From positions 1 to 64,000 of the forward strand of contig JBBRDU010000001.1 in the NCBI GenBank assembly GCA_038203615.1: 64,000 bases of DNA, read 5' to 3'. Source of the stretch: JBBRDU01 sp038203615. Its GTDB lineage: Bacteria > Verrucomicrobiota > Verrucomicrobiia > Chthoniobacterales > UBA10450. Positions 17,688-26,685 of this stretch are shown here, piece after piece. The notes beneath the pieces were generated by a model. That model saw only the letters and a list, made by a program, of their open reading frames with translations. It had not been told where the DNA came from and did not search any database. Made by a program: the position numbers and the translations under genes. Within the stretch, counting starts at the first letter, position 1; the number at the start of each line of letters is the position of its first letter.

Positions 17688-18159
17688 AAGTCGCCTTGTC
17701 GGGCGCCGGGTAAATCCATGGCCAGTCTTCTGGGTTGGTGCACAAACCAGCAGCCACTGGGTTTCGTCTAATGTAATCCATCTTGGCGGTCAATTGCTCG
17801 CCGCGTTCATCGTTCCTAAGCCGATGATCAAAGTAGCCTTCCTGCCAGGCGATATGATTATTGCGAGCGTGGAAACGCTTCCAATCGCCCAGAACATTGC
17901 TCATTGCCTTATCCGTCGCGAAAGAAACGAGCGCATGAAGATGATCGGGCATGAGCACAAAAATTCTGACCTACCAAAGAAGACTTTCTTCGTATACGCG
18001 AACTGAGTCTATGATGGCGGCCGCCAACTTCGGCGCTGTGAGCGCGAGAAGCTGCTTCGCGTGATCGATCGCAATGCGAATATGAAAAATCGCGCCGGAC
18101 TCTACCCAGCTCGGCACTTTGTGATGCAAGCGCCTCGGGAACCCACGATAGACCTTCAC
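17686..18159 (-). pseudogene. REP-associated Y1 transposase (RAYT-like) with in-frame amber codon
   Basis: Reading from ATG 18159 gives 62 residues (including GAIFHIRIAID), then TAG at 17971-17973, then the same frame continues for 94 residues: FVLMPDHLHALVSF with the HUH pair (about 73/75), then DYIRRNPV with the catalytic Tyr about 129, to a stop at 17686. Joined, it is a normal-length (~157 aa) single-domain Y1 transposase. A GTG at 17958 could start a short C-terminal product with both motifs. It sits exactly between near-identical GGTGGA repeats. Likely a decayed RAYT; programmed read-through is a less likely alternative. Confidence 0.8.
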
Positions 18160-18174
18160 CGGGCAACAATAACA

Positions 18175-18263
18175 GGTGGAACGCGATCTCCGAGCGCGTT
18201 GTTAACCAGTTTGCGGCAACGCCGCATTTTCTAGCATCGAGCTACGGAGAGCTCGATCAACCT
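18175..18263. repeat. REP-like repeat pair, right flank of the broken RAYT
   Basis: Second copy of the 31-bp head (18175-18205), then palindromes TGCGGCAACGCCGCA and GAGCTACGGAGAGCTC, ending with an inverted head (reverse complement GGTTGATCGAGCTCTCCG). Same orientation as the left copy, 605 bp away, so the RAYT lies between direct repeats of a head-to-head palindrome unit. Confidence 0.7.
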
Positions 18264-18318
18264 TGCGCTCCGGGGAACGGCCGCGTGTTCAATCCAAGAG
18301 CGCAGCGCTCGATCGGCC

Positions 18319-18783
18319 TCACGTCTTCTGCGGATCGCGGAAGATGGCCAGGATTTCCTCGCGAGACGTGGCGGTTCCGAGATGGTCGCGAACGGAACGG
18401 TCGTTCAAAAATTTTGCAATTGAGGCCAGGGTGCGGAGGTGCGTTTGAAACTGATTTTTCGGGACAATGAAAAGGACCACGAACTTAACGGGGGCGTTAT
18501 CGAGCGCGTCGAACTCGATCCCTCCGGGAGAGCGCCCGAAAGAAGCCACCACTTCATTCAACCGGTCGGACGAACAATGCGGAATGGCGATGCCGAATCC
18601 AATCCCGGTGCTCATCGTTTCTTCCCGTTGCTTGAGGGACGCCAGAATACTTTCGCGATCAGCCGCTTGGATCTTGCCGAGGGTCGCCAGCAAGTCGATC
18701 AACTCGACGATGGCCGGCCAGCGATCCGTGGCCTTCATCTCGGGAATAATTTGCTCAGCGGTTAATAGGTCGCCAAAAGACAT
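18319..18783 (-). CDS. ptsN: PTS IIA domain protein, PtsN-like (EIIA-Ntr)
   Basis: 154 aa. EIIA-Fru/Ntr fold with the phosphorylatable His in GIAIPHCSSDRLNEVV (about residue 70) and conserved VKFVVLFIVPK. Such proteins are phosphorylated by PTSP/NPr and regulate K+ transport, sigma-54 pathways or stress rather than moving sugar. No rpoN, hprK or EIIB/C gene is next to it. Upstream (18784-18860) is a short gap before the GT2 gene in the same direction. Confidence 0.85.
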   Translation of the reverse strand: MSFGDLLTAEQIIPEMKATDRWPAIVELIDLLATLGKIQAADRESILASLKQREETMSTGIGFGIAIPHCSSDRLNEVVASFGRSPGGIEFDALDNAPVKFVVLFIVPKNQFQTHLRTLASIAKFLNDRSVRDHLGTATSREEILAIFRDPQKT

Positions 18784-18860
18784 GCGCAGGGTCCCGATTC
18801 AGGGAGCGAAGCTTAACGTTGCCCTCTCCGATGACAAGCGGATTTGGGCGAAACGGGGAG

Positions 18861-19595
18861 TTAATCGCGCCGGACCTTGTAGCTGAAATGGCGCGAGAGG
18901 AGCCAGCGCACGCCAAACATGTCGACGGTGGCCCGGATGGCGCGGTTGCCGAGCCCATATTTGCTTTGGCCGAACTGGCGGCGGCGATGGTTGACTGGTA
19001 CTTCCACCAGTCGATAGCCCGCGCCCTTAACGAGAGCCGGAACGAATCGATGCATCCCCTTGAATGGAACAATGGCCTTCACGCATTCGCGCCGCATGGC
19101 CTTGAGCCCGCAACCGGTATCGCGCACCCCGTCCCTCGTAAAGCGGCTGCGCACGAAGTTCGCCACGCGACTGGTGATTCGTTTCACGACCGTGTCTTTG
19201 CGGCTCGCCCGATAACCACAGACGAGATCCGCGCCGCGGGACAGTGCGGCCAGTAATTTCGGAATATCGGCCGGATCGTTCTGCAGGTCGCCGTCCATCA
19301 GGATGATCGTCGCGCCCCGAGCCGCCTTTAAGCCGGCGTAGGTGGCGGCGCTTTGGCCCGCGTTTTTCTCGAAACGCAAGACGCGAATCTGCGGGCCGCG
19401 CTCGATTTTTTGAGCGGTTTGATCCCGGGAACCGTCATCCACAAAAACGACTTCATAGTTCATCCCGTGCAAGGCCCGGCTGATCTCGCTCTGCAGGGTG
19501 GCGACGTTCTCCTCTTCATTATAAACGGGAACGACGACCGAGATATCGGGACCACTCGCTGCTTCTCCCGCACCCGGCGATAAGGCACTCTCCAT
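18861..19595 (-). CDS. GT2 glycosyltransferase, polyprenyl-phosphate sugar synthase (DPM/ArnC type)
   Basis: 244 aa from ATG 19595. The start overlaps the previous stop by one base (TGATG), so translation is coupled; an upstream in-frame Met at 19640 lies within the previous gene and is less likely. Signatures: VVPVYNEEENV, VFVDDGSRDQTA, ILMDGDLQNDP, GCGLKAMRRE. Transfers a sugar from a nucleotide donor to polyprenyl phosphate at the cytoplasmic face. No large C-terminal membrane region, so it is the soluble DPM1-like form. The product would feed the ArnT-like enzyme encoded just upstream. Confidence 0.9.
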   Translation of the reverse strand: MESALSPGAGEAASGPDISVVVPVYNEEENVATLQSEISRALHGMNYEVVFVDDGSRDQTAQKIERGPQIRVLRFEKNAGQSAATYAGLKAARGATIILMDGDLQNDPADIPKLLAALSRGADLVCGYRASRKDTVVKRITSRVANFVRSRFTRDGVRDTGCGLKAMRRECVKAIVPFKGMHRFVPALVKGAGYRLVEVPVNHRRRQFGQSKYGLGNRAIRATVDMFGVRWLLSRHFSYKVRRD

Positions 19596-21169
19596 CACAA
19601 AGGCAGGCTCCGGTAATGCTGGCACAGAAAGATGCGCCACGTTCGAATGTGCTGGCCGTAGCGGCGCACTTCCAGGGTCGCGATCGGATCGCCCGTTTGG
19701 AACGCAGCCCGCACATTGTGGACCAGGGTTCCGTTCGCGCCATCACGGATAAAGAGCGCGCTGCGTCCCGTGAAAAGATTGACTCCTCCCTCGCTGTAAG
19801 GTTGGTCTTCGTCCGGCTTGGCCTCGGGTTTTGCTGTCACAAATTCGTCATAACGCGGCCAGAGAGAAAATTGGTTCAATAAATCCTGAGACTCCACCAG
19901 GTAAACCGGCGGATGGTCCGGACCAGCCAGCCGCTTCTCGCGCAGGTAGAACGAGACCTCGGAGGCGCGGTCGCGATCGTCCGCGATGAGAAACAATTTC
20001 TCGCCCAGTTTCTCCTCCCATTGCTCGCGCAATTTTTCCACTTCTTGGGTGGCAGCCCGCCAGCCGCGCAGGCGATCGCTTGGATCACGCCGCGGCAGAA
20101 CAAGGCCAAAGGTGTGGAGGAGATCGGAGTCGAGCGCCACCATGCTCATGAGCAACGCGAAAACCATGGCGGCGCAGGCCGCGCTCCGCAACCAGGCGCT
20201 TGTCTCGAGCTGATCGCGCCAGGCATGGGCGGCCAGTAATCCGAATCCAATAAAAGCGAGCGCATCCCAGTTGGGCGCAGCCACTTTATTGATCGAGATG
20301 AGCAGATAAAAGACGAAAACGGGCAGGCCAAACCAAAAAAGAAAAAGCACTTTTAACTGCTGGTTGAGGCGGCGGATGCTCCGGAGCACTCCGATAAAAA
20401 GCGCCAGAAAAAGGAATGGAGAATAAAAGAGAAAATGCTCAGCGAAAAACTTCAAGGGCTCGAGCGGATGAATCCCCACATCCTCGGTCAGGCCGCCTTT
20501 GGTCTGCAGATGCGTGACCGTGACCCAGGCATGTTGCGCATTCCAGAGGATGGGCGGGAGCGTGCAAAGCAGGAAGAGTCCGAGAAGCGAGTAGAGCCCG
20601 GCCCGGGCGAATTCCTGGCGGAGCCGCGGGGCCAGCGCGAGCACGAGCAGAACCGAAACGAGTTCCAGCGCGTTGGTGTACTTGGAGAGGAAACCGAGCC
20701 CGATGAGCAAACCGGTGGCCGGCCAGTAGAGCGAGAAACGCGGGCTCCGCTCGATGGCCAGCCAGAACGCAAACATGGACGCGGTCCAGAAGAAAATGGA
20801 CAACGGGTCGATCGTCATGAGAAACGCGCCGATATTGAAAATGGGAGCGACATTCAATCCGAGGATCAGCCAGAGCGCTGCGGTTTCACCGAATAAACGG
20901 CGCCCGAAATAGAAGAGCAGCATGCTGGTGGCGGCGGCCAGGAGCGGACTGGGAAAACGGACGCCGAATTCATTCGCGCCGAAGATGGCCGTGCTGGCGC
21001 GGATGGCGAAAGCGATGCCCGGTCCCTTCGTAAAGTAGGCCGGCGCGAGGCGATCCGACCACAACCAGTAATGCGCCTCGTCGAATTCCAAATCCTTCGT
21101 GGCCAACATGGCCAGCCGGATGATCGTGAGGGCGATGATGAAATACCAGGCGGCGCGTTTCGTCGTCAT
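19595..21169 (-). CDS. ArnT/PMT-like GT39/GT83 membrane glycosyltransferase
   Basis: 524 aa from ATG 21169, which overlaps the PAP2 stop (ATGA); the longer frame to 21409 lies inside the PAP2 gene. Eleven to twelve membrane segments. The first periplasmic loop has DLEFDEAHYWLWSDRL with the DE pair expected to bind the polyprenyl-phosphate sugar and metal, then YFTKGPGIAF. The C-terminal ~150 residues form a periplasmic domain. Likely moves a sugar from polyprenyl phosphate to lipid A, LPS or protein. Acceptor and sugar unknown. Confidence 0.88.
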   Translation of the reverse strand: MTTKRAAWYFIIALTIIRLAMLATKDLEFDEAHYWLWSDRLAPAYFTKGPGIAFAIRASTAIFGANEFGVRFPSPLLAAATSMLLFYFGRRLFGETAALWLILGLNVAPIFNIGAFLMTIDPLSIFFWTASMFAFWLAIERSPRFSLYWPATGLLIGLGFLSKYTNALELVSVLLVLALAPRLRQEFARAGLYSLLGLFLLCTLPPILWNAQHAWVTVTHLQTKGGLTEDVGIHPLEPLKFFAEHFLFYSPFLFLALFIGVLRSIRRLNQQLKVLFLFWFGLPVFVFYLLISINKVAAPNWDALAFIGFGLLAAHAWRDQLETSAWLRSAACAAMVFALLMSMVALDSDLLHTFGLVLPRRDPSDRLRGWRAATQEVEKLREQWEEKLGEKLFLIADDRDRASEVSFYLREKRLAGPDHPPVYLVESQDLLNQFSLWPRYDEFVTAKPEAKPDEDQPYSEGGVNLFTGRSALFIRDGANGTLVHNVRAAFQTGDPIATLEVRRYGQHIRTWRIFLCQHYRSLPL

Positions 21170-21819
21170 GGAGCTCCTCCCAATAGCCTCGGATGGCGGT
21201 CGTAGAGATGGGGCAGCCATTTGGGCGCGGCCCTGCGCCAGAGGAATTCGAGCGCCGCGAGGATGAGCAACGTTTCGCCGGCGGCCAGGAACAAAGTGGC
21301 CAGCACATCGCTCGGCCAGTGCGCGCCCAGATAAATGCGCGAGTAGCTGATGGCTGCGGTGATGATCCAGTAAAGCCAGCCCCGCCGCGGGTAAAACAAG
21401 GTCAGGCAAAGAGCGATGACGGTGTTGTTGGTCGTATGGCCGGAGGGAAAGGAAGGTCCGGAGCGGCTCAAGTTTCTGTCCGATTGATCAGAAAAACGAA
21501 TCTTCGGCTGGTGAAAAATTTTTAGGAAGGCCGGCTGCACCCTGGCCAGCTCGACCATGCGCACGGTTTCGACCTGCTTGGGCCGGCGCCGGTCGAAGGC
21601 CGTTTTGAGAAGGCCGGTGACCTGCTCGGAGATGACGAAGGTGAGGAGCAAGCAAAGGAGGCAGGCCCGGGCTTTGAACCGGCCGAAGACCAGGGCCAGC
21701 AGCACGATGAGGACGAGAAGCGGTTTCCAAATCTCCGAGTCGCTCATCACCGCCATGAACAAATCGAGCGCTGGATTCGTCCATCGTTGGTTGATCAGAT
21801 GAAAAATCGCCTCATCCAT
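21166..21819 (-). CDS. PAP2 family lipid phosphatase
   Basis: 217 aa membrane protein with all three PAP2 catalytic blocks: KTAFDRRRP, PSFPSGHTTN, and SRIYLGAHWPSD. Family members dephosphorylate undecaprenyl diphosphate, phosphatidate or lipid A phosphates at the periplasmic face. First gene of the coupled PAP2-ArnT-GT2 operon, consistent with recycling of the polyprenyl carrier or preparing lipid A for sugar addition. Confidence 0.92.
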   Translation of the reverse strand: MDEAIFHLINQRWTNPALDLFMAVMSDSEIWKPLLVLIVLLALVFGRFKARACLLCLLLTFVISEQVTGLLKTAFDRRRPKQVETVRMVELARVQPAFLKIFHQPKIRFSDQSDRNLSRSGPSFPSGHTTNNTVIALCLTLFYPRRGWLYWIITAAISYSRIYLGAHWPSDVLATLFLAAGETLLILAALEFLWRRAAPKWLPHLYDRHPRLLGGAP

Positions 21820-21916
21820 GTGCGACAGCTTGAAGATTCACGTGTTAGCTTTTGAAGTAAGAGAGCCTGCCGGACTGACTTAAAGCTTAATATTGAAAAC
21901 GGAAAGCTTCTTTGCC

Positions 21917-22591
21917 GTGCCCAAAATAACAGCCATCTCCTTCTTCTTGCTCCTTGGGTCGATTTACGCCGAACCGGCGCCCTCCGCGAAAGATATTCTC
22001 GAATCGGTCCGGCTGCGCCAGACCCAGCAACAGATCGATCTGCAGGGCCAATTACGCCAAAACAATATCGTCGTCCCTTTTCGCCTGGTCGAGAGCGGTC
22101 CCCTCGTGCGCTACATTTTTTCGAATCCGAGCGAAGCCTTGCAACTGCAAGTCGGCGAAAAAGACTCAAGGCTCGAGGAAGTCACTGGGTCCGCTGTGGA
22201 AAAGGTGACCCCGGCGCAATTCGATCACAAGGTGCGCGGCACCGATGTGACCTACGAGGACCTGGCCCTGAAATTTCTCTACTGGCCCGACGCGGAAGTG
22301 ATGGGGACGGATCACATTCGCACGCGCAATTGCTGGAAATTGCAGCTGCGCGCGCCCGACCGCCACTCGCAATACGGACAGGTCCTGCTCTGGGTGGACA
22401 AGTCGGGTGGCGCCCTCATGCGCATGGAAGGATATGACACCGCCGGCCAACTACAGAAGCGATTTGAGGTCGTCTCCGCCCAGAAAATCGACAACCGCTG
22501 GTTCCTCAAACAAATGCGGATCGAGCAATTCCAGCCCGGCACGAAGCACGTGCAATCGAGAACCTATCTCGAGATCAAAAACAATCGGTAG
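21917..22591 (+). CDS. Outer-membrane lipoprotein-sorting (LolA/LppX-like) protein
   Basis: About 224 aa from GTG 21917 (GGAAAG 10 nt upstream), giving a compact signal peptide ending at YAEP; a TTG at 21893 is the alternative. The mature protein has the beta-sheet pattern of LolA-like or DUF4292 periplasmic lipid-binding proteins (RYIFSNPSEALQLQVG, VLLWVDKSGGALMRMEGYD, RTYLEIKNN). Probably binds a lipid or lipoprotein in the periplasm. It is divergent from the PAP2 operon. It could also be a MucB/RseB-like protein, but no sigma factor is nearby. Confidence 0.7.
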   Translation: MPKITAISFFLLLGSIYAEPAPSAKDILESVRLRQTQQQIDLQGQLRQNNIVVPFRLVESGPLVRYIFSNPSEALQLQVGEKDSRLEEVTGSAVEKVTPAQFDHKVRGTDVTYEDLALKFLYWPDAEVMGTDHIRTRNCWKLQLRAPDRHSQYGQVLLWVDKSGGALMRMEGYDTAGQLQKRFEVVSAQKIDNRWFLKQMRIEQFQPGTKHVQSRTYLEIKNNR

Positions 22592-22715
22592 CAGCGGTGG
22601 GGCGCAGGAATAAGCAAACGCTCAACGCTCAAGTCAGAAGTGGCGCCGGCGCGCAAACCGTGGCGAATCGTAAGAGATTCCTCCGCTCCGAATCGGAATG
22701 GCAGAGTCTTGAGTT

Positions 22716-22745
22716 GGTGGGGCGAGACTCTGTCGGGCCGACGAA
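22716..22745. repeat. Dispersed repeat, GGGGCGAGACTCTGTCG family, copy 1
   Basis: ggtggggcgagactctgtcg followed by GGCCGACGAA. Related copies at 34522-34549 (reverse) and 38489-38515. The element is partly self-complementary. The 22592-22762 gap holds nothing else recognisable. Confidence 0.75.
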
Positions 22746-22762
22746 ACGGGAAAGGGCCGCGA

Positions 22763-23533
22763 CTATTTCTCTTCTTCGCGCGCAGCGTTGACGATTTGCG
22801 CGAAACTGCGCGGGTCCAGGCTAGCCCCGCCCACGAGCGCGCCATCGATATCCGGCTGCGACATCAGTTCGCGCGCGTTGTCCGGTTTGACGCTGCCTCC
22901 GTATTGAATGCGCATCCGTTCCGCCGTTGCCTCATCCGAAAGCTCGGCCAGGGTTTTGCGGATGAACGCATGCGCCTCCTGCGCTTCCGCGGGCGTGGCA
23001 ACCTGCCCCGTGCCGATGGCCCAGACCGGTTCGTAGGCGATGATCATTTCGTGCAGTTCCTTGGCGCTGAACCCAGCCAGGCTGCCGCGCAATTGCGTGG
23101 AAAGAACTTTCTCCACCTGGCCGCCTTCCCGCTGTTGCAGTGTTTCCCCCACGCAAACGATCGGTCGGAGAGTGGCTTCCTGCGCGGCATGCAGCTTGCG
23201 ATTCACCATCTCGTTGGTCTCGCCGAACAAACTTCTGCGCTCACTGTGCCCCAGCACGACGTAGCGGACAAATAAATCGCGCAGTAAGGCGGCGCTGATT
23301 TCGCCGGTGAAGGCGCCGCTCTTTTCCCAGTGCATATTTTGCGCGCCCACCTTGATGTTTTGTGTTTCGCCAAGCAATTCCGTCACTTTCGAAATGGCCG
23401 TGAAGGGCGGGACGATCACGATTTCGACGTCGGCGATATCGCCCACTTCGAGCAGTAAAACTTCGACGAAGCGGGCCGCCTCCGCCTGGGTCATGTTCAT
23501 CTTCCAATTCGCGGCTACGATTTTTTTGCGCAT
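22763..23533 (-). CDS. tpiA: Triosephosphate isomerase
   Basis: 256 aa. Interconverts DHAP and glyceraldehyde-3-phosphate. N-terminal AANWKMNMT with the substrate Lys, VVLGHSERRSLFGET with the catalytic His, AYEPVWAIGTGQVATP with the catalytic Glu, and the phosphate-binding GGSVKPDNA and GALVGGASL. Complete. Third gene of the gap-pgk-tpiA operon, 35 bp after pgk. Confidence 0.97.
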   Translation of the reverse strand: MRKKIVAANWKMNMTQAEAARFVEVLLLEVGDIADVEIVIVPPFTAISKVTELLGETQNIKVGAQNMHWEKSGAFTGEISAALLRDLFVRYVVLGHSERRSLFGETNEMVNRKLHAAQEATLRPIVCVGETLQQREGGQVEKVLSTQLRGSLAGFSAKELHEMIIAYEPVWAIGTGQVATPAEAQEAHAFIRKTLAELSDEATAERMRIQYGGSVKPDNARELMSQPDIDGALVGGASLDPRSFAQIVNAAREEEK

Positions 23534-23568
23534 AAGATTGGTGCCCGAGGCGATTCGGAACAGCCGCC

Positions 23569-24786
23569 TTACTTTTCCTTCTTGTTGGAGAGCGCGGCCA
23601 CGCCGGGCAATTCCTTCCCTTCGAGCAACTCGAGCGAAGCGCCGCCGCCCGTGGAGATAAACGTCATGCAGTCGGCCAGTCCAGCCTGCTTCACCGCCGT
23701 CACGGAATCGCCGCCACCGATCACAGTGGTGGCGCGAGATTGGGCCAGCGCCTCGGCCATGGCGAATGTTCCTTTCGAAAAATCGGGAATCTCAAACACG
23801 CCGACCGGTCCGTTCCACAAAATGGTTTTGGCCTTGGCAATTTCCTGCTGAAAAAGCGCAATGGTGGCGTCGCCGATGTCCAAGGCGAGCCAGCCGTCGG
23901 AGATCCCACTCTGCGGGGAGAGCCGGCTGGTATTGCGCGTTGGAGTGCCGGCGCGAATCTCTTGCGCTTCCCGCGCATCTACCGGCAACACCAGGTTGAC
24001 CTTCTTCTGTCGCGCCAAATCCATCAATTCACGGGCCAGATCCAGCTTGTCCGATTCCACCCGGCTTTTGCCCACCGGAATGCCCTGGGCCTGCAAGAAA
24101 GTGTTGGCCATGGCGCCCCCAATGAGAATCGTGTCCGCCTTTTCCATGAGCGCTTTGAGCACCCCGATCTTATCGGACACCTTGGCGCCGCCCAGGATGA
24201 CGAGGAACGGTTTGGCCGGCCGATCGAGTTCTTCGTGAAGATATTTGAGTTCCTTCTCCATGAGAAAGCCCATGGCGGACTGAGGGATGAACTTCGTGAT
24301 GCCGGCAGTGGAAGCGTGCGCGCGATGGGCCGCGCCGAACGCGTCGTTCACGTAGAGGTCGCCCAGCCGGGCCAAAGCCTCGGCGAATTTCGCATCGTTC
24401 GCTTCTTCTTCCGGCTGGAACCGCAAATTTTCGAGCAGGGCCACGTCGCCGTCGCGCAGACTGGCAATAATCTGCTCCGGAACTTTTCCCGTCGTTTCGT
24501 GGCTGAAGAGGACTGGGCAACCGAGCAGCGAATGGAGATAATCGGCCAGGGGGCGCAGCGAATACTTCTCGGCCCGCTGCCCTTTGGGGCGCCCGAGGTG
24601 CGACAGCAGGATCGTTTTCGCTCCCTGCTCGCGCAGGTAACGAATAGTGGGCAGCGCCTCGCGGATCCGGGTGTCGTCCGTGATATGGACATGATCTCCA
24701 TGCTCCTCCAGCGGCACGTTGAAATCGACGCGCACCAGCACGCGCCGGCCGCGCACCTCGAGGTCGCGCACGGAAAGTTTATTCAT
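23569..24786 (-). CDS. pgk: Phosphoglycerate kinase
   Basis: 405 aa from ATG 24786, which places the family start MNKLSVRDLEVRGRRVLVRVDFN correctly; upstream in-frame starts at 24801 and 24831 are less likely. Transfers phosphate between 1,3-bisphosphoglycerate and ADP. Substrate motif RVDFNVPLE, hinge/ADP motifs KVSDKIGVL and GGGDSVTAV, C-terminal STGGGASLELLEG. A 35-bp gap leads to tpiA. The leader (24787-24865) holds an AGTGAATTC...TTCACT hairpin and TGGAGT/ACTCC repeats. Confidence 0.97.
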   Translation of the reverse strand: MNKLSVRDLEVRGRRVLVRVDFNVPLEEHGDHVHITDDTRIREALPTIRYLREQGAKTILLSHLGRPKGQRAEKYSLRPLADYLHSLLGCPVLFSHETTGKVPEQIIASLRDGDVALLENLRFQPEEEANDAKFAEALARLGDLYVNDAFGAAHRAHASTAGITKFIPQSAMGFLMEKELKYLHEELDRPAKPFLVILGGAKVSDKIGVLKALMEKADTILIGGAMANTFLQAQGIPVGKSRVESDKLDLARELMDLARQKKVNLVLPVDAREAQEIRAGTPTRNTSRLSPQSGISDGWLALDIGDATIALFQQEIAKAKTILWNGPVGVFEIPDFSKGTFAMAEALAQSRATTVIGGGDSVTAVKQAGLADCMTFISTGGGASLELLEGKELPGVAALSNKKEK

Positions 24787-24865
24787 GGCCGCTGGAGTCA
24801 TGGAGGGGTGGAGTGCTGTCAGTGAATTCATTGCTTCACTACTCCATCACTCCCGTTCTCCAATC

Positions 24866-25867
24866 TTATCCCCCTAACAACTCCAGCATTTCCACGCAGC
24901 GGTTGCTGTAGCCCCATTCGTTGTCGTACCAGCCGACCACTTTGAAGAATTTGTCGCCTAGGGAGAGCGTCAGTTTGCTGTCAAAAATACAGGAGTGCGG
25001 ATTGCCCACGATGTCCTGCAGAACGAGCGGCTCATTCGAAAATTCGAGCACGTTTTTGTAACTCTTGTTTTTAGCGGCCTCCTGAAACGCGGCGTTCACC
25101 TCCTCGATGCTGGCCTTGTTCTTAAGCAACGCGGTGAAATCGGTGACCGATCCATCCGGCGTCGGAACGCGAAATGCCCCGCCATTCAGTTTTCCGTTCA
25201 ACTCCGGGATGACTTCGCCGATGGCCTTGGCCGCGCCGGTGCTGGAGGGAATGATGTTGACGGCGGCGGCGCGGGCGCGCCGCAAATCCTCGTGCGGCAG
25301 ATCGAGGATGCGCTGGTCGTTCGTGTATGAGTGAATCGTGCTCATGAAACCCCATTCGATGCCAAACTGGTCGTTCAGAACCTTGACCATGGCGGCGAGG
25401 CAATTGGTCGTGCAGCTCGCGTTGGAGACGATGTGGTGTTTGGACGCATCGTAAATCTGGTCGTTGATGCCAAGGCAGATGGTGGCGTCCGGTTTCTTGG
25501 CCGGCGCGCTAATCAACACCTTGCGCGCGCCCCCTTTGGAAATGTGCAGTTCCGCTTTTTCGCGGCTCGTGAAAAACCCGGTCGATTCCAGGACTACGTC
25601 CACCTTCAAGTTTTTCCAGGGCAAAGCCGCCGGATCGCGCTCCTTCAAGATCTTGATCTGATGGCCGCGCACAACGATGTTTTCCTCATCGTATCCGACT
25701 TCGCCGTCGAATTTTCCGTGGACCGAATCCCATTTCAGGAGATGAGCGAGGGTGTGCGTGTCGGTCAAGTCGTTGACCGCGCGGACCTGCTCTACTTGTT
25801 GCTGCGTCATGGCGCGCAGAACATTGCGCCCGATGCGTCCGAAGCCGTTGATAGCGTAGTTAGCCAT
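24866..25867 (-). CDS. gap: Glyceraldehyde-3-phosphate dehydrogenase, type I
   Basis: 333 aa. NAD-binding NGFGRIGRN at the N-terminus; catalytic Cys152 in SNASCTTNCLA; catalytic His region TIHSYTNDQ; C-terminal VGWYDNEWGYSNR. Complete. First gene of the glycolytic operon. The residue after the second NAD-binding strand is Asn-Asp (AVNDLTD), consistent with NAD preference. The intergenic space to the divergent SGNH gene is about 130 bp and must hold both promoters. Confidence 0.97.
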   Translation of the reverse strand: MANYAINGFGRIGRNVLRAMTQQQVEQVRAVNDLTDTHTLAHLLKWDSVHGKFDGEVGYDEENIVVRGHQIKILKERDPAALPWKNLKVDVVLESTGFFTSREKAELHISKGGARKVLISAPAKKPDATICLGINDQIYDASKHHIVSNASCTTNCLAAMVKVLNDQFGIEWGFMSTIHSYTNDQRILDLPHEDLRRARAAAVNIIPSSTGAAKAIGEVIPELNGKLNGGAFRVPTPDGSVTDFTALLKNKASIEEVNAAFQEAAKNKSYKNVLEFSNEPLVLQDIVGNPHSCIFDSKLTLSLGDKFFKVVGWYDNEWGYSNRCVEMLELLGG

Positions 25868-25995
25868 AGGAAAAGGGTTGGATGGTTACAGGGTTGAAGA
25901 GTTACACGGTGAACGCGAATGGCCGAAGGTTCAACCGCGGTCCGAGCCGGACAGGTCGGCGTCCAAGTTTGAATCGATTTTCGTTCAAACCGGGG

Positions 25996-26679
25996 ATGCT
26001 CCGGTCAACCAGAAAGTGGATGGCTCTTTTCCTGGGAGCCGCGGTTTGGTGCGCTGCATCCGCGCGGGGCACGGGCCACGATTTCCCACGCAGGAAAACC
26101 ATCCTCGTGCTGGGCGACAGCCTTTCGGACGGATTCGGGTTGCGGCGGAGCGAGGCTTATCCGGCGCTGCTGGTCGCCAAACTTCGCCGGGCAGGATGGA
26201 ATTACGAAGTCATTAATGCCAGCCAGAGCGGCGGCACCGCCGAAGGGGGGCTGCGCCGTTTGCCGCCTCATTTCCAGCGCAGGATCGATATTTTCGTCCT
26301 GGAGTTGGGCATTAATGACGTCTTCCGCGCCGTGCCTGTTGGCGAAATTCGAAACAATCTCCAGGCCATCATCGACCGGGTTCGTGAGAGAAATCCGGCG
26401 GTGCGAATCGTGATCACAGGCGTGCAAGTTCCGCAGTATTCAGTGGAAGATGATGTCCCGGCCTTCAGCCGGATGTACGCGGATGTGGCCGCGCAAAACG
26501 GCGCGGCTCTCGTGCCCTCATTGCTCGAAGGGGTGGCGGGCGATCCGGGTTTGAACTTGCCCGACCGGCTTCATCCGAACGCGGCCGGGCAGCAAGTTCT
26601 GGCGCAGAATGTCTGGCGCGTGCTGGAGCCAATCGCCCGCGAAGTTGCAAAGGTATCGGCACCGGCCCATCGTCCCTGA
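25996..26679 (+). CDS. SGNH/GDSL hydrolase, arylesterase/TesA-like
   Basis: 227 aa from ATG 25996, chosen because it begins a signal-peptide-like stretch (RSTRKWMALFLGAAVWCAASA); the longer frame from 25882 is Arg-rich. Block I GDSLSDGFGL carries the nucleophile Ser, block II N-ASQSGGTAEGG, block III LGINDVF, and block V DRLHPN with catalytic Asp and His. Periplasmic esterase or lysophospholipase/thioesterase I type. Overlaps nothing; the HMA-like gene follows 6 bp later and may be in the same operon. Confidence 0.88.
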   Translation: MLRSTRKWMALFLGAAVWCAASARGTGHDFPRRKTILVLGDSLSDGFGLRRSEAYPALLVAKLRRAGWNYEVINASQSGGTAEGGLRRLPPHFQRRIDIFVLELGINDVFRAVPVGEIRNNLQAIIDRVRERNPAVRIVITGVQVPQYSVEDDVPAFSRMYADVAAQNGAALVPSLLEGVAGDPGLNLPDRLHPNAAGQQVLAQNVWRVLEPIAREVAKVSAPAHRP

Positions 26680-26685
26680 GAAACG

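Noticed and set aside
23740..24825. 361-aa plus-strand frame opposite pgk
   Set aside because: Shadow of pgk; no family features.
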